Under the pieces are notes generated by a model. That model was not told the origin of the DNA. It did not search any database and saw only the letters and a program-made list of their open reading frames with translations. From Nostoc sp. UHCC 0926 (GTDB lineage: Bacteria > Cyanobacteriota > Cyanobacteriia > Cyanobacteriales > Nostocaceae): a stretch of 64,000 nucleotides of DNA. The position numbers were made by a program, and so were the translations under genes. Location of the stretch: assembly GCF_028623165.1 (NCBI RefSeq), contig NZ_CP117768.1, positions 1,364,001-1,428,000 on the forward strand, given 5' to 3'. Shown here piece after piece: positions 47,611 through 54,679 of this stretch (position 1 is the stretch's first letter; each line of letters opens with the position of its first letter).

Positions 47611-47867
47611 GGCGATCGCAGGTGCTGTAGCGATTAAAGCTGTCGGCGTTTTACTGGTGAACGCTTTTTTGGTTATTCCCGCCTCTACTGCCAAACTGAT
47701 GAGTCACCAACCACTTTAGCTGCTTTCTAGTCATGTCGGTGATAGTTGGTTCCATCAGCAGCATTGCTGGCATCATTGGATCAGGTATTTTCAACCTTGC
47801 TTCTGGCCCGTTTCTGCTATTTGTAGCCGTTTTGATCTGGTTCAAGTTGAGATTGAAAGCTGCATAA
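47611..47867 (+). pseudogene. Remnant of a metal ABC permease (ZnuB-type)
   Basis: The first frame reads AIAGAVAIKAVGVLLVNAFL then VIPASTAKLMSHQPL and a stop; after a frameshift SVIVGSISSIAGIIGSGIFN and VAVLIWFKLRLKAA end at a TAA at 47865. These are the last membrane segments of a ZnuB-type permease. With the two preceding remnants this is a decayed three-gene operon. Confidence 0.82.
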
Positions 47868-47941
47868 ATATTTTTCTCCAAAGACTTGCTATATTCTTTG
47901 ATGTTTGCTACATTGATTAATCGTGGCTCACAAAAGCCCCA

Positions 47942-48014
<73 letters not shown>

Positions 48015-48077
48015 TACTTTACAAGCGCAACAGTAGGGCTTTTCTCCAAAACGCATAAATATTGCTTTAGGCAAGGT

Positions 48078-49244
48078 TTAGTCAGAAGATTTTACCGTTT
48101 TTTCGTGACCCAAAATCCGGGGAGCTTGGAGGCGTTCGTTTTTACTGGCCATCATTTCAAAGGCTCTTTGGTGATACTGGCGGCTGATCCAGCGATGATA
48201 GAGTTCAGAATGAACTTTCGCACTATGTCCCATTTGCTGGGCTGCTAAGGAAATATCTAAGCCCAGTACCAAAGTCCGAACTGCCCAGGCGTGGCGTAAG
48301 TTGTAGGGAGCAAATCCAATTGAATGACGGTTAAACCAGGTGGTGACGACGTGACCAAGAGCTGCATTTGATTGGTTTAGGTCAACTTTTGGCAAGGAGA
48401 CATTTTCTAACTGAAATTCCTCAAACCATTCTGGGTAGCAAGGCCAAACACAACGTGATCCGGTTTTGGAATTTTCGCTGATATTTATGATGTAGTCGCC
48501 ACGGGCAATGGCTAGATTATCCAAGCGGAACACTTCATGATTTCGCAAGCCATAGGTTGCTAACATTCCGTACACCCAGCGCCAGGACTCCGACTCAATC
48601 TGGTAAAAAATCTTGGCAATGGTTGTGTCCGTTGGTAAATCTCGCGGTGTCACTAGCTTCGGACTGTATTTCCCTTTGTAGGGTTTGAGGTTTATTTCAA
48701 CTTGGGCGAATCGGGCCAGCGCCGAAAGCGCCATACAAGTACGCTTACGAGTCTTGGTGTCAGGTGTTGTCGCCGTTACCGCTTTTAAAATATTCTCAGC
48801 GTTGAGCATTTCTGCTTGGGGTAACTTTTTGAATATTTGCCAGTAGTCAATCGTCCAAGTCGTCTCGCTTTGGTGATTGCGATCTCTAGTTTGAAAATAA
48901 TATTTTTCAAATCTTTGGATCAAATTTTCGATGGTTTCAACTGCATCAGTTTCGGCGGCGGGCAATTTTAAGTAAGAGTCCCATTGAAAACTTTTGCAAG
49001 CGAGTAACCCACCCAATAGCCGTGCTTCGGCTTCGGCTCGTTTGAATCCTTCTTTGCTTGCGTACAATCCGAGGGCGATTCGTTGCTGGTAGGGTTTAGT
49101 TTTGATGGAGGTTGGTTTTGGCGGCAGGGTAGCGCGAAGAAAAAGGCGATTGTTGATTTGCTCAACGCTCACGCCAATTTGAGCTATTTTTAGCCGCTGG
49201 TTGATTTTGGCAAGAACGGCATCCAGAGAACTAGGTGAAGTCAT
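48078..49244 (-). CDS. Tyrosine recombinase, integrase of the tRNA-Phe element
   Basis: 388 aa. An N-terminal DNA-binding part (about 1-190) with a SAM-like segment (TWTIDYWQIFKKLPQAEML) precedes the catalytic domain. Active residues: Arg234 (ATYGLRNHEVF), Lys260 (SENSKTGSR), a variant box II Y-N-L-R-H (Tyr314, Arg317, His318; the usual first His is Tyr), His340 (QMGHS) and the nucleophile Tyr349 (SELYHRW). It points toward the tRNA-Phe gene, ending 64 bp from it, the standard position for integrases that use a tRNA 3-prime end as attachment site. Integration and excision of the neighbouring element is its probable role. Confidence 0.92.
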   Translation of the reverse strand: MTSPSSLDAVLAKINQRLKIAQIGVSVEQINNRLFLRATLPPKPTSIKTKPYQQRIALGLYASKEGFKRAEAEARLLGGLLACKSFQWDSYLKLPAAETDAVETIENLIQRFEKYYFQTRDRNHQSETTWTIDYWQIFKKLPQAEMLNAENILKAVTATTPDTKTRKRTCMALSALARFAQVEINLKPYKGKYSPKLVTPRDLPTDTTIAKIFYQIESESWRWVYGMLATYGLRNHEVFRLDNLAIARGDYIINISENSKTGSRCVWPCYPEWFEEFQLENVSLPKVDLNQSNAALGHVVTTWFNRHSIGFAPYNLRHAWAVRTLVLGLDISLAAQQMGHSAKVHSELYHRWISRQYHQRAFEMMASKNERLQAPRILGHEKTVKSSD

Positions 49245-49322
49245 ACTGTCTCCCGTTCCACCAAGCCCTTGTTCGCCGAATATTTAGTTTTCTTGTTTTA
49301 GGATCAATGGTTACAGCCATAG

Positions 49323-49673
49323 TCATTCTTCGGTTCGATCTATCTCTTCAAAAGTCATGTAAATTCTGCTTTCTAATTGCTTAGGTGGACGACAAAGGTA
49401 GGGCGGAGATTTTTCTATTAGTCTCAGCCCATTGCCTTGGGCGCCTTCTAAAAATAGCTCTGCTGCATCCTCCACACTTTCTTTAGCAGCCCAGACCCGA
49501 ACTTTAATTAATTTAGTTGCTGACTGTGCTGGAGTGTCATCCCTTGCCCATTCCTTTTTATCAGCCTGCCAGTACCAACCTAATCGGTTTAGTTCAGAGT
49601 AGAGTTCTTCTTGTGAGGAGTGGGGGAAGGTTAATATGCAGCAGGCTTTTGAGTATTTAGCAGTCTTTTTCAT
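49323..49673 (-). CDS. Hypothetical protein of the element
   Basis: 116 aa from the ATG at 49673 (MKKTAKYSKACCILTFPHSS); the frame extends 13 residues further with no better start. Composition is mixed alpha/beta with two Trp-rich strands (LGWYWQADKKEWARDD). Cys and Trp content and codon use look coding. It is first after the integrase in the leftward series. No family recognised; proteins of this look occur on cyanobacterial plasmids. Confidence 0.65.
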   Translation of the reverse strand: MKKTAKYSKACCILTFPHSSQEELYSELNRLGWYWQADKKEWARDDTPAQSATKLIKVRVWAAKESVEDAAELFLEGAQGNGLRLIEKSPPYLCRPPKQLESRIYMTFEEIDRTEE

Positions 49674-49718
49674 CGCATCAATTTTTGAGTTTTTAAAAAT
49701 CTCCTGCCACAAAAGCGG

Positions 49719-50015
49719 TTATTGATACCTCACTCCGTCTATCAAAGCTTCTAACAAACCTTCCTGTTCTTCTACTAATAACTCCCCCTTGATTCTGCTC
49801 ATCACTTCATAGATTTCTTTGGGATAACCGATTTTGATGGAATTGTGAAAACACAAATCAGAAGCAATCATTGAGATCAGATGCAGTTTCTCAACTTTGT
49901 TCAGTTTTTCAAGATATAACCCGTAAGTTTCTTGCAATTCAGTTAGCACGAAACCTTCAGCTTCTTCCGGGTCGAGGTTAATGTAATAAGTCAGTGGCTG
50001 CGATGTTTTATCCAT
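49719..50015 (-). CDS. Hypothetical protein of the element
   Basis: 98 aa from the ATG at 50015 (MDKTSQPLTYYINLDPEEAE); the longer frame to 50105 adds basic residues unlike the rest. The product is acidic and helical (VEKLHLISMIASDLCFHNS). The start region lies among TGTAGAC motifs (50030-50260), which may control it. Function unknown. Confidence 0.65.
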   Translation of the reverse strand: MDKTSQPLTYYINLDPEEAEGFVLTELQETYGLYLEKLNKVEKLHLISMIASDLCFHNSIKIGYPKEIYEVMSRIKGELLVEEQEGLLEALIDGVRYQ

Positions 50016-50029
50016 GTTTTTGGCAATTT

Positions 50030-50260
50030 TAAAAATTTGTCTATAGTCTCCAAAAAGCAATTTTGGCAAGAATTTTAGCTGTCTACAGCCAATTTTTTTC
50101 TTCAAAAAATTGTAGATGCTGTAGACAGACTTTTGATTGGTTTATGGTGATGTGTTGAGAGGGTATAAGCTCACTCAAAGTATTTGAGTATTAGCAGTGA
50201 AATCACATGTATTGCACTACTGGTAAGGTGTAGACGACCTGTAGATAAACTGTAGACAAT
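50030..50260. promoter_or_regulatory. Cluster of TGTAGAC motifs
   Basis: TGTAGAC or its complement GTCTACA occurs at about 50083, 50120, 50232 and 50248, and one-base variants (GTCTATA near 50040, GTAGATA near 50240) lie among them. The same CTGTAGAC is present at the start of the Xre regulator gene (about 54922). The cluster covers the spacer between the ATPase gene and the leftward gene at 49719-50015. It may be the operator of the element's Xre repressor; this is a guess from position and repetition. Confidence 0.4.
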
Positions 50261-50261
50261 A

Positions 50262-51503
50262 CTACGACCACCTCCAGCCGAGGCGATCGCCACTATCTAC
50301 CACTTCCCCAACTCCCCTGTCAGCTAAAGATTCAAATATGATTCTGATATTCTCTGGGTTATCTTTCTTGAATAGCTGAGAGTTTCGCTGAAGCATCGCT
50401 GCTTTCAAAATCTCCCCTGGATGCTCTCGCCCCCAGGTGACGATGATCTGCTCATACTCATTCAAGTCTTGGAGCAATCGTACCTCATCTCCCCCGCTAG
50501 AGGTTTCCGGCTGCGCCATCGCTCCGGCTCCCCAGTTGCTAAGGTCAAGCTCACATGGGCAGTCATCGACCAGAAACCGCTTCTTGCCACCAGCTTTCAA
50601 CCACTGCTCTAGTTGAGGATCTTTAAGTTTAGTCCTGGCGTAGTCACGCCCGAACTGCCCTAATCTCACCAAGACAAAGCAGCTGTAGAGGGTGTCTTTG
50701 TCACCTTGCAGTCCGAAGTTCTCTGCGGTGTCATTTTGGGCCAGCACACAAATGAACTGTTTATATCGCCTGCCCCGTTTGGCGTGGCGTTTTATCCAGG
50801 AGGTAGCATTGTCGCATTCGTCCACTAAAATTGGGAATTCTTCTGCGATCATGAATCGTTCTCGACCAGCGATCGCGTTATCTCCCCCTTCTCCACGAAG
50901 CTCTACAAGCTCCTCCAGTGTTGACAAGTCTTTGCCCATTGCGGTGTCGATGGCTTTGAAGTTCCCTTTTCTGCCAATGACATCGGCTTGATCCAGCCAT
51001 GCCCAATCGTCGGGCTTGGCATCGGAATCATAGACAACGACTCGTCCACCAATTTTTGATGATAAGTATTGGGTGAAAGTTGACTTCCCATCCCCAGTTC
51101 CACCGATCAGGGCAACGTGCTTCTGTTTTTTCTGGATGTACTCGACTGGATCAGTAATCAGGTTATCAGGCTGCCAGTTAGCATCAAGACTGCCAACAGT
51201 TAGCGCTAACTGGGCTGTGGGCTGGGTGTTGGCACGAGACCACGCCTGAAAGTTGATCCTTGATGCCCGGTCAATGTCGCCTAGAGATTCAAGGAGCAGT
51301 TTCGCAGTTTGGCGATGTCTGCGCCCTACTTCTAAAGTACCAACGGATGCCGCTAGTATCCACGGCTTAGACTCAGGTTTTTGAGTTGCCCCCAAAAACA
51401 ACAAGCTACAGCCCAGAGCTAAACCACACCAAGATGACCACTTGGCACGGCTGTACATCTGCAAGTGTTGGTGTAACTGGGATGGGTGTAAGTCACTGCT
51501 CAT
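50262..51503 (-). CDS. Membrane-anchored HerA/FtsK-like ATPase (possible DNA translocase)
   Basis: 413 aa from the ATG at 51503, whose ATGA overlaps the stop of the preceding gene. One TM segment (about 25-39, WCGLALGCSLLFLGA) anchors it. Walker A GGTGDGKST (about 134-142) is followed by VVVYDSDAKPDDW, and Walker B is FPILVDECD (about 223-231); a Gln/Asn sensor block reads FICVLAQNDTAENFG. This order is that of HerA/FtsK/TraD-type motors. No FtsK gamma domain is visible and the C-terminal 100 residues are a winged-helix-like tail (EILKAAMLQRNSQLF ... ESLADRGVGEVV). In integrative elements such ATPases move DNA in conjugation or partition. That role is inference. Confidence 0.75.
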   Translation of the reverse strand: MSSDLHPSQLHQHLQMYSRAKWSSWCGLALGCSLLFLGATQKPESKPWILAASVGTLEVGRRHRQTAKLLLESLGDIDRASRINFQAWSRANTQPTAQLALTVGSLDANWQPDNLITDPVEYIQKKQKHVALIGGTGDGKSTFTQYLSSKIGGRVVVYDSDAKPDDWAWLDQADVIGRKGNFKAIDTAMGKDLSTLEELVELRGEGGDNAIAGRERFMIAEEFPILVDECDNATSWIKRHAKRGRRYKQFICVLAQNDTAENFGLQGDKDTLYSCFVLVRLGQFGRDYARTKLKDPQLEQWLKAGGKKRFLVDDCPCELDLSNWGAGAMAQPETSSGGDEVRLLQDLNEYEQIIVTWGREHPGEILKAAMLQRNSQLFKKDNPENIRIIFESLADRGVGEVVDSGDRLGWRWS

Positions 51504-51865
51504 ATCCCTAGCAACACCCCCACAGCAACTAACCCAACACGCAACAGCAGAATATCTTTCACCTCTGGCACAACTTGGCGTAAGTAAAGCAGGACAATAG
51601 CGGCGATCCCCAATGCTCCCACTACTAAGAGCCGGATAAACCAAGGCATGGGTATACTTACCCAACAGCTACTTAACAAAGCCGGAATCGCCACTGTGGA
51701 GGCAAGCTGATAAGCTAAGTCTGGCAGATTGTCTGGGAGAGCGATCGCATCTACCCACCCTTTTTTAAATTCCTCCAACTTAGATGGTTCTTTTGTACTG
51801 GTCACTGGGGAATAGTCACCGTGAACACTGGGAACCTCGACTACAATTTTTTGCTCATCGGCCAT
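51500..51865 (-). CDS. Two-TM membrane protein coupled to the ATPase
   Basis: 121 aa. An acidic N-terminal half (LEEFKKGWVDAIALPDNLPD) precedes three hydrophobic segments (LASTVAIPALLSSCWV, WFIRLLVVGALGIAAIVLLY, DILLLRVGLVAVGVLLGI). Its stop overlaps the ATPase start (ATGA) and its start overlaps the stop of the 42-aa gene before it. The tight coupling suggests it is a membrane partner of the ATPase. Confidence 0.75.
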   Translation of the reverse strand: MADEQKIVVEVPSVHGDYSPVTSTKEPSKLEEFKKGWVDAIALPDNLPDLAYQLASTVAIPALLSSCWVSIPMPWFIRLLVVGALGIAAIVLLYLRQVVPEVKDILLLRVGLVAVGVLLGI

Positions 51866-51983
51866 ACTGCACCTCGATTTTGAGGTAAAAAGGGCGATCG
51901 CGATTACTCTCTTGTTTCCACAGTGCCGCTAGAGCAATTACTAGAGCGGCTATGGTGCAAATTAGAATGCTTGCTTGATTCAC
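51855..51983 (-). CDS. 42-aa single-TM peptide, coupled on both sides
   Basis: Starts with GTG at 51983 within GTGA overlapping the stop of the upstream gene and ends inside the start of the next one (ATGGCCGATGA). The product is VNQASILICTIAALVIALAA then LWKQESNRDRPFY and a short tail, so one TM segment and a charged tail. The double overlap is strong evidence of a real gene. Confidence 0.75.
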   Translation of the reverse strand: MNQASILICTIAALVIALAALWKQESNRDRPFYLKIEVQYGR

Positions 51984-52186
51984 TTCTGACCCCCTAGCAA
52001 CTTGTCCGCCGCATCCAGTACTGTCTGCTGCTGTTGAGGGGTGAGTTTGCTATCGCCATTACAGGGAATTACTTCCATCTGTGTCCCCGCCCGGTAGAGA
52101 GCGTTATTCTTCAAATTCTCGTCATCTGTTGATCTGGCTTGGTCAACGTAACGTTTAACGTAGGATTTGTTGATGTCTTCTGTCAT
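51980..52186 (-). CDS. Small hydrophilic protein of the ATPase operon
   Basis: 68 aa from the ATG at 52186 (MTEDINKSYVKRYVDQARST). The frame extends upstream to 52372 but that part overlaps the 57-aa gene and is basic and unlike coding sequence. The tail LTPQQQQTVLDAADKLLGGQ is helical. Its stop overlaps the start of the 42-aa gene. No function recognised. Confidence 0.65.
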   Translation of the reverse strand: MTEDINKSYVKRYVDQARSTDDENLKNNALYRAGTQMEVIPCNGDSKLTPQQQQTVLDAADKLLGGQK

Positions 52187-52265
52187 AATCTTGGATGTGT
52201 GGTTTTCATTGTTGTGACCGCATGACGCCGGCGATCGCGTTTCTTGGGTAGATGGGCGATCGCCT

Positions 52266-52439
52266 TTAAAAATCGGCGGTATCTGTTTTTTGGATCTTGG
52301 ACACCGCCTCTTTAATTCGTTGCGTAACCTCTTCAAAGCCTGCGTCAACACTTTCTTTGTCTTCGGGGTCAATCACAATCATCTTGATTCCCTGCGATTC
52401 CCAGTAAGCGGGATCTGAATAATCTGGCTCGTTAATCAT
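52266..52439 (-). CDS. 57-aa acidic small protein
   Basis: Starts with ATG at 52439 after a strong AAGGAG ribosome site. Product MINEPDYSDPAYWESQGIKM then IVIDPEDKESVDAGFEEVTQ and a helical tail ending KTDTADF. Clear ribosome site and sensible composition support it. It is 10 bp after the gene ending at 52450, so part of the same operon. Function unknown. Confidence 0.75.
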   Translation of the reverse strand: MINEPDYSDPAYWESQGIKMIVIDPEDKESVDAGFEEVTQRIKEAVSKIQKTDTADF

Positions 52440-52449
52440 CTAAATCTCC

Positions 52450-52818
52450 TTAATAATCGGCTTTGCTTGCAGTGGTTGAATTGAAAAGGGTTACTAGCCA
52501 TATCTGCCAACTTTTTCGCTTCTGTGGACTGACTTCAATGGGTTCACGGGTGTCGAGACAAAGCCCGCGTCCGTCGTTGAGTTTTACACAAAGGCTTTTC
52601 CCGCTCTTTGTTCGGGAAAACAGTTGGCCGGGCTTTAAAGACTCAAAGGCTACTTGAGTTCTTCCAACTACGTATTCAGCTTGATGAACATCAAAACCCT
52701 CGGAAAGTGGATCTGTTGCCATTTCTTTCCACTCTCTCGGTCTTCTGGCTTTAGGTTCAGCTTGGGTGGCTGATTTGCCGTTAGTAGTGGCTCGATCTGT
52801 GGTCTGTTGGTCGGTCAT
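52450..52818 (-). CDS. Hypothetical protein, first gene of the leftward ATPase operon
   Basis: 122 aa. A Thr/Ala/Arg-rich flexible N-terminus (1-35), then a compact beta-rich part (EGFDVHQAEYVVGRTQVAFE; LKPGQLFSRTKSGKSLCVKL; CLDTREPIEVSPQKRK). The gene follows directly the 33-bp tandem repeats (52829-52979), which therefore lie in its promoter region. Could be a DNA-binding or adaptor protein, but nothing specific is seen. Confidence 0.65.
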   Translation of the reverse strand: MTDQQTTDRATTNGKSATQAEPKARRPREWKEMATDPLSEGFDVHQAEYVVGRTQVAFESLKPGQLFSRTKSGKSLCVKLNDGRGLCLDTREPIEVSPQKRKSWQIWLVTLFNSTTASKADY

Positions 52819-52828
52819 AGTGCCTCAT

Positions 52829-52979
52829 AAATCGGTGATGTCTACCTCGTAAGTCGGTGATAAGTCGGTGATGTCTACCTCGTAAGTCGGTGATAAGTCG
52901 GTGATGTCTACCTCGTAAGTCGGTGATAAGTCGGTGATGTCTACCTCGTAAGTCGGTGATGTCTACCTCGTAAGTCGCT
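52829..52979. repeat. 33-bp tandem repeats (iteron-like)
   Basis: Three exact 33-bp units start at 52859, 52892 and 52925; partial units flank them (52829-52858, 52958-52979). Each contains GATAAGTCGGTGATGTCTAC and CTCGTAAGTCGGT, and AGTCGGTGAT occurs twice per unit. There are no spacers, so this is not a CRISPR array. It sits just upstream of the leftward operon beginning at 52818 and could be an operator array, a partition site or an origin. Confidence 0.85.
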
Positions 52980-53088
52980 CTAACAAGCCCTAAAGCGATA
53001 GCTTTTTATTCGCCTAAGCCTTGTGTAGTCTGGATTTTGGCGGTTTTTGTGGACAGCGTTGCGGCGGTGACTTCCTCTAACAAGTCGG

Positions 53089-53283
53089 TTAATCAACCTG
53101 CTTTATTGGTCGCACTTGGATTTTGATCAGTTCTTGAATCTCTGGGGTGTAGTTTTGCTGAATATATGCTTGGGTCTGTTGTAAATCCTGTGGGTCGGGT
53201 TCAGGACTACCATCTTGCACTGGGTTTACCCACCAATCGTTAAGCCATTCTGTATCGTCTTTTGAAACATTAAATCTAGACAT
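53089..53283 (-). CDS. 64-aa hydrophilic protein
   Basis: Starts with ATG at 53283 behind AAGGAG (MSRFNVSKDDTEWLNDWWVN); a longer frame to 53370 is less likely. Product is acidic with a double Trp and a Gln-rich middle (DPQDLQQTQAYIQQNY). Function unknown. Confidence 0.65.
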   Translation of the reverse strand: MSRFNVSKDDTEWLNDWWVNPVQDGSPEPDPQDLQQTQAYIQQNYTPEIQELIKIQVRPIKQVD

Positions 53284-53366
53284 TGCTAAAATCTCCTTAA
53301 TTGATATGAGAACTGAAGGCGATCGCACTTCGTGTAGTGATCGCCTTTTTATTGCGAGATGGTTTG

Positions 53367-53699
53367 TCATTCATTGGGTGAACAGCTTAGGTGACACGAC
53401 GTTACGCATTCGGGGAACTTGCTGACGTGATCATTGGTGATAGATAAAATTTCAGCAAGTTCATCTGGTGCAAGCCCATTCAAAGCTTCTTCAAAGTCTT
53501 GATCATGTTTGTCCTCTATTAAATTCCTGACGTATTGTGCTTGTTCTCCCTCAAACCGAAGCTCTCTGCCGTTTTCTAGGGAGATGCAAACGGTGTTGCC
53601 GTTCCACCTGCCCTCAACTTCTAAGTCAAGGTGATATGTGGAATCAATTAGCTGTTTGAGTTCGGTTTTCCAGGATGTTTTTACTGCGGTGTAAGTCAT
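53367..53699 (-). CDS. Hypothetical protein of the element
   Basis: 110 aa; ATG at 53699. A basic amphipathic N-terminus (WKTELKQLIDSTYHLDLEVE) is followed by beta strands (NTVCISLENGRELRFEGEQA) and an acidic helix; it ends with Cys-rich CVTSCHLSC. The upstream region contains a copy of the GACTTACGGGTGAATGCAG element. The fold may resemble that of the 72-aa protein at 54183-54401 (both have ...VPLEVEGEDAETIWN / LRFEGEQAQYVRN), suggesting a common origin. Confidence 0.65.
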   Translation of the reverse strand: MTYTAVKTSWKTELKQLIDSTYHLDLEVEGRWNGNTVCISLENGRELRFEGEQAQYVRNLIEDKHDQDFEEALNGLAPDELAEILSITNDHVSKFPECVTSCHLSCSPNE

Positions 53700-53739
53700 A
53701 GTTTTTTAGTCAGTTGTTGGTTGTCAATTTTCTGCTAAC

Positions 53740-53820
53740 CCTGCGATCGCTACGACTTACGGGTGAATGCAGCTATTGTTTCTATACATTCAGCATGGAT
53801 GGAAGCTAAGTACTGCTAAG
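53740..53820. promoter_or_regulatory. Repeated promoter-type element, copy 1
   Basis: Contains CTAACCCTGCGATCGCTACG directly followed by ACTTACGGGTGAATGCAG, then TACATTCAGCATGGATGGAA and GCTAAGTACTGCTA. The first part recurs at 54137-54178 and 54457-54494 and the second at 54425-54460. Each copy lies upstream of one of three small leftward genes, so these are probably their control regions. Confidence 0.5.
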
Positions 53821-53853
53821 AGTGCGATCACGCTTCGCGTAGTGGTCGCTTTT

Positions 53854-54099
53854 TTATTTGCACTCTCCCTTGTTGCGGAACAACTCATCTAATTCGGCTA
53901 ACTCACGTTCTCGTTCCGGTGTAATCTCTGGCAGGGGACGCGCCATTATTTCAGTCAGTGTCTTTGCTCGTGGGTCTTGGGTGGGCGGCTTGGACATCAA
54001 CTCATCTAATTCGGCTAACTCGCGTTCTCGTTCCGGTGTGATCTCTGGCAGTGGTCGCGCCATTATTTCAGTCAGTGTCTTGTTGCGTTTTTCGGTCAT
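53854..54099 (-). CDS. 81-aa protein made of two near-identical 30-aa repeats
   Basis: The product contains KTLTEIMARPLPEITPERER followed by ELAELDEL twice (residues 7-34 and 46-73), joined by MSKPPTQDPRA. The repeats are also almost identical in DNA, so the duplication is recent. Strongly charged helices (EITPERERELAELDEL) suggest an interaction peptide. Function unknown; the upstream spacer carries copy 2 of the shared promoter-type element. Confidence 0.7.
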   Translation of the reverse strand: MTEKRNKTLTEIMARPLPEITPERERELAELDELMSKPPTQDPRAKTLTEIMARPLPEITPERERELAELDELFRNKGECK

Positions 54100-54136
54100 T
54101 ACAGGCTCCCTCTAGATAGTTTTTTGGTTCAGTTAA

Positions 54137-54178
54137 CTGTTAACCCCGCGATCGCTACGACTTACGGGTGAATGCAGT
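54137..54178. promoter_or_regulatory. Repeated promoter-type element, copy 2
   Basis: CTAACCCCGCGATCGCTACG followed by ACTTACGGGTGAATGCAG, one base different from copies 1 and 3. It lies upstream of the 81-aa repeat gene. Confidence 0.5.
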
Positions 54179-54182
54179 TGTG

Positions 54183-54401
54183 TTAGTTATCGGTTGTCGG
54201 TTGTTCGACAGGAGGGCAACTGTTGAGTGACGTAGCACTGAAATAATTCCAGATTGTCTCTGCATCTTCCCCTTCAACCTCTAGTGGCACTCGATCTGCT
54301 GTTTGATAAACTTCAACCTCGCCGTTATCCAGTTTTTTAACTAAATTGACTGTTTCAACGTTTAAAACATACCTATCTTCGATTTGAATGAACTTGTGCA
54401 T
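54183..54401 (-). CDS. 72-aa hypothetical protein
   Basis: ATG at 54401 (MHKFIQIEDRYVLNVETVNL); an in-frame GTG at 54410 would add three residues. A small beta-rich domain (NGEVEVYQTADRVPLEVEGE) ends with a Pro/Thr tail. It resembles in layout the 110-aa protein at 53367-53699. Copy 3 of the promoter-type element lies upstream. Confidence 0.6.
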   Translation of the reverse strand: MHKFIQIEDRYVLNVETVNLVKKLDNGEVEVYQTADRVPLEVEGEDAETIWNYFSATSLNSCPPVEQPTTDN

Positions 54402-54424
54402 ACTGCTCACTGACCATTAGTTAA

Positions 54425-54494
54425 TACATTCAGCATGGATGGAAGCTAAGTACTGCTAACCCTGCGATCGCTACGACTTACGGGTGAATGCAGT
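54425..54494. promoter_or_regulatory. Repeated promoter-type element, copy 3
   Basis: TACATTCAGCATGGATGGAA, GCTAAGTACTGCTA, then CCTGCGATCGCTACGACTTA and CGGGTGAATGCAG. Here the two parts are in swapped order relative to copy 1. It lies upstream of the 72-aa gene. Confidence 0.5.
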
Positions 54495-54679
54495 TGTCAG
54501 TTGTCGATTGTCAGTTTCCCCTAGCAGGTCTTTGGTGTTCGCTTGTGGCTGGCAGGCTGCTATCTCTGCCTGGTTTGGGGTGAGGTTGTCATTTGTCAAG
54601 AATTTTTTCATGACAATAGTTCAGGGCAAAAGCCCTGATTAGCTTGGTGTCGGACTACCGTTAACTTTCTTCCTTTTAT

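Noticed and set aside
47651..47881. 76-codon minus-strand open frame
   Set aside because: It is the antisense shadow of the ZnuB-type remnant.
52829..52979. 33-bp tandem repeats considered as a CRISPR array
   Set aside because: Units are directly adjacent with no unique spacers, and no cas genes are present in the window.
54471..54611. 46-codon leftward open frame starting MKKFLTNDNLTPNQ
   Set aside because: No ribosome site, and its 3-prime end is formed by the repeated promoter-type element, so it is probably accidental.
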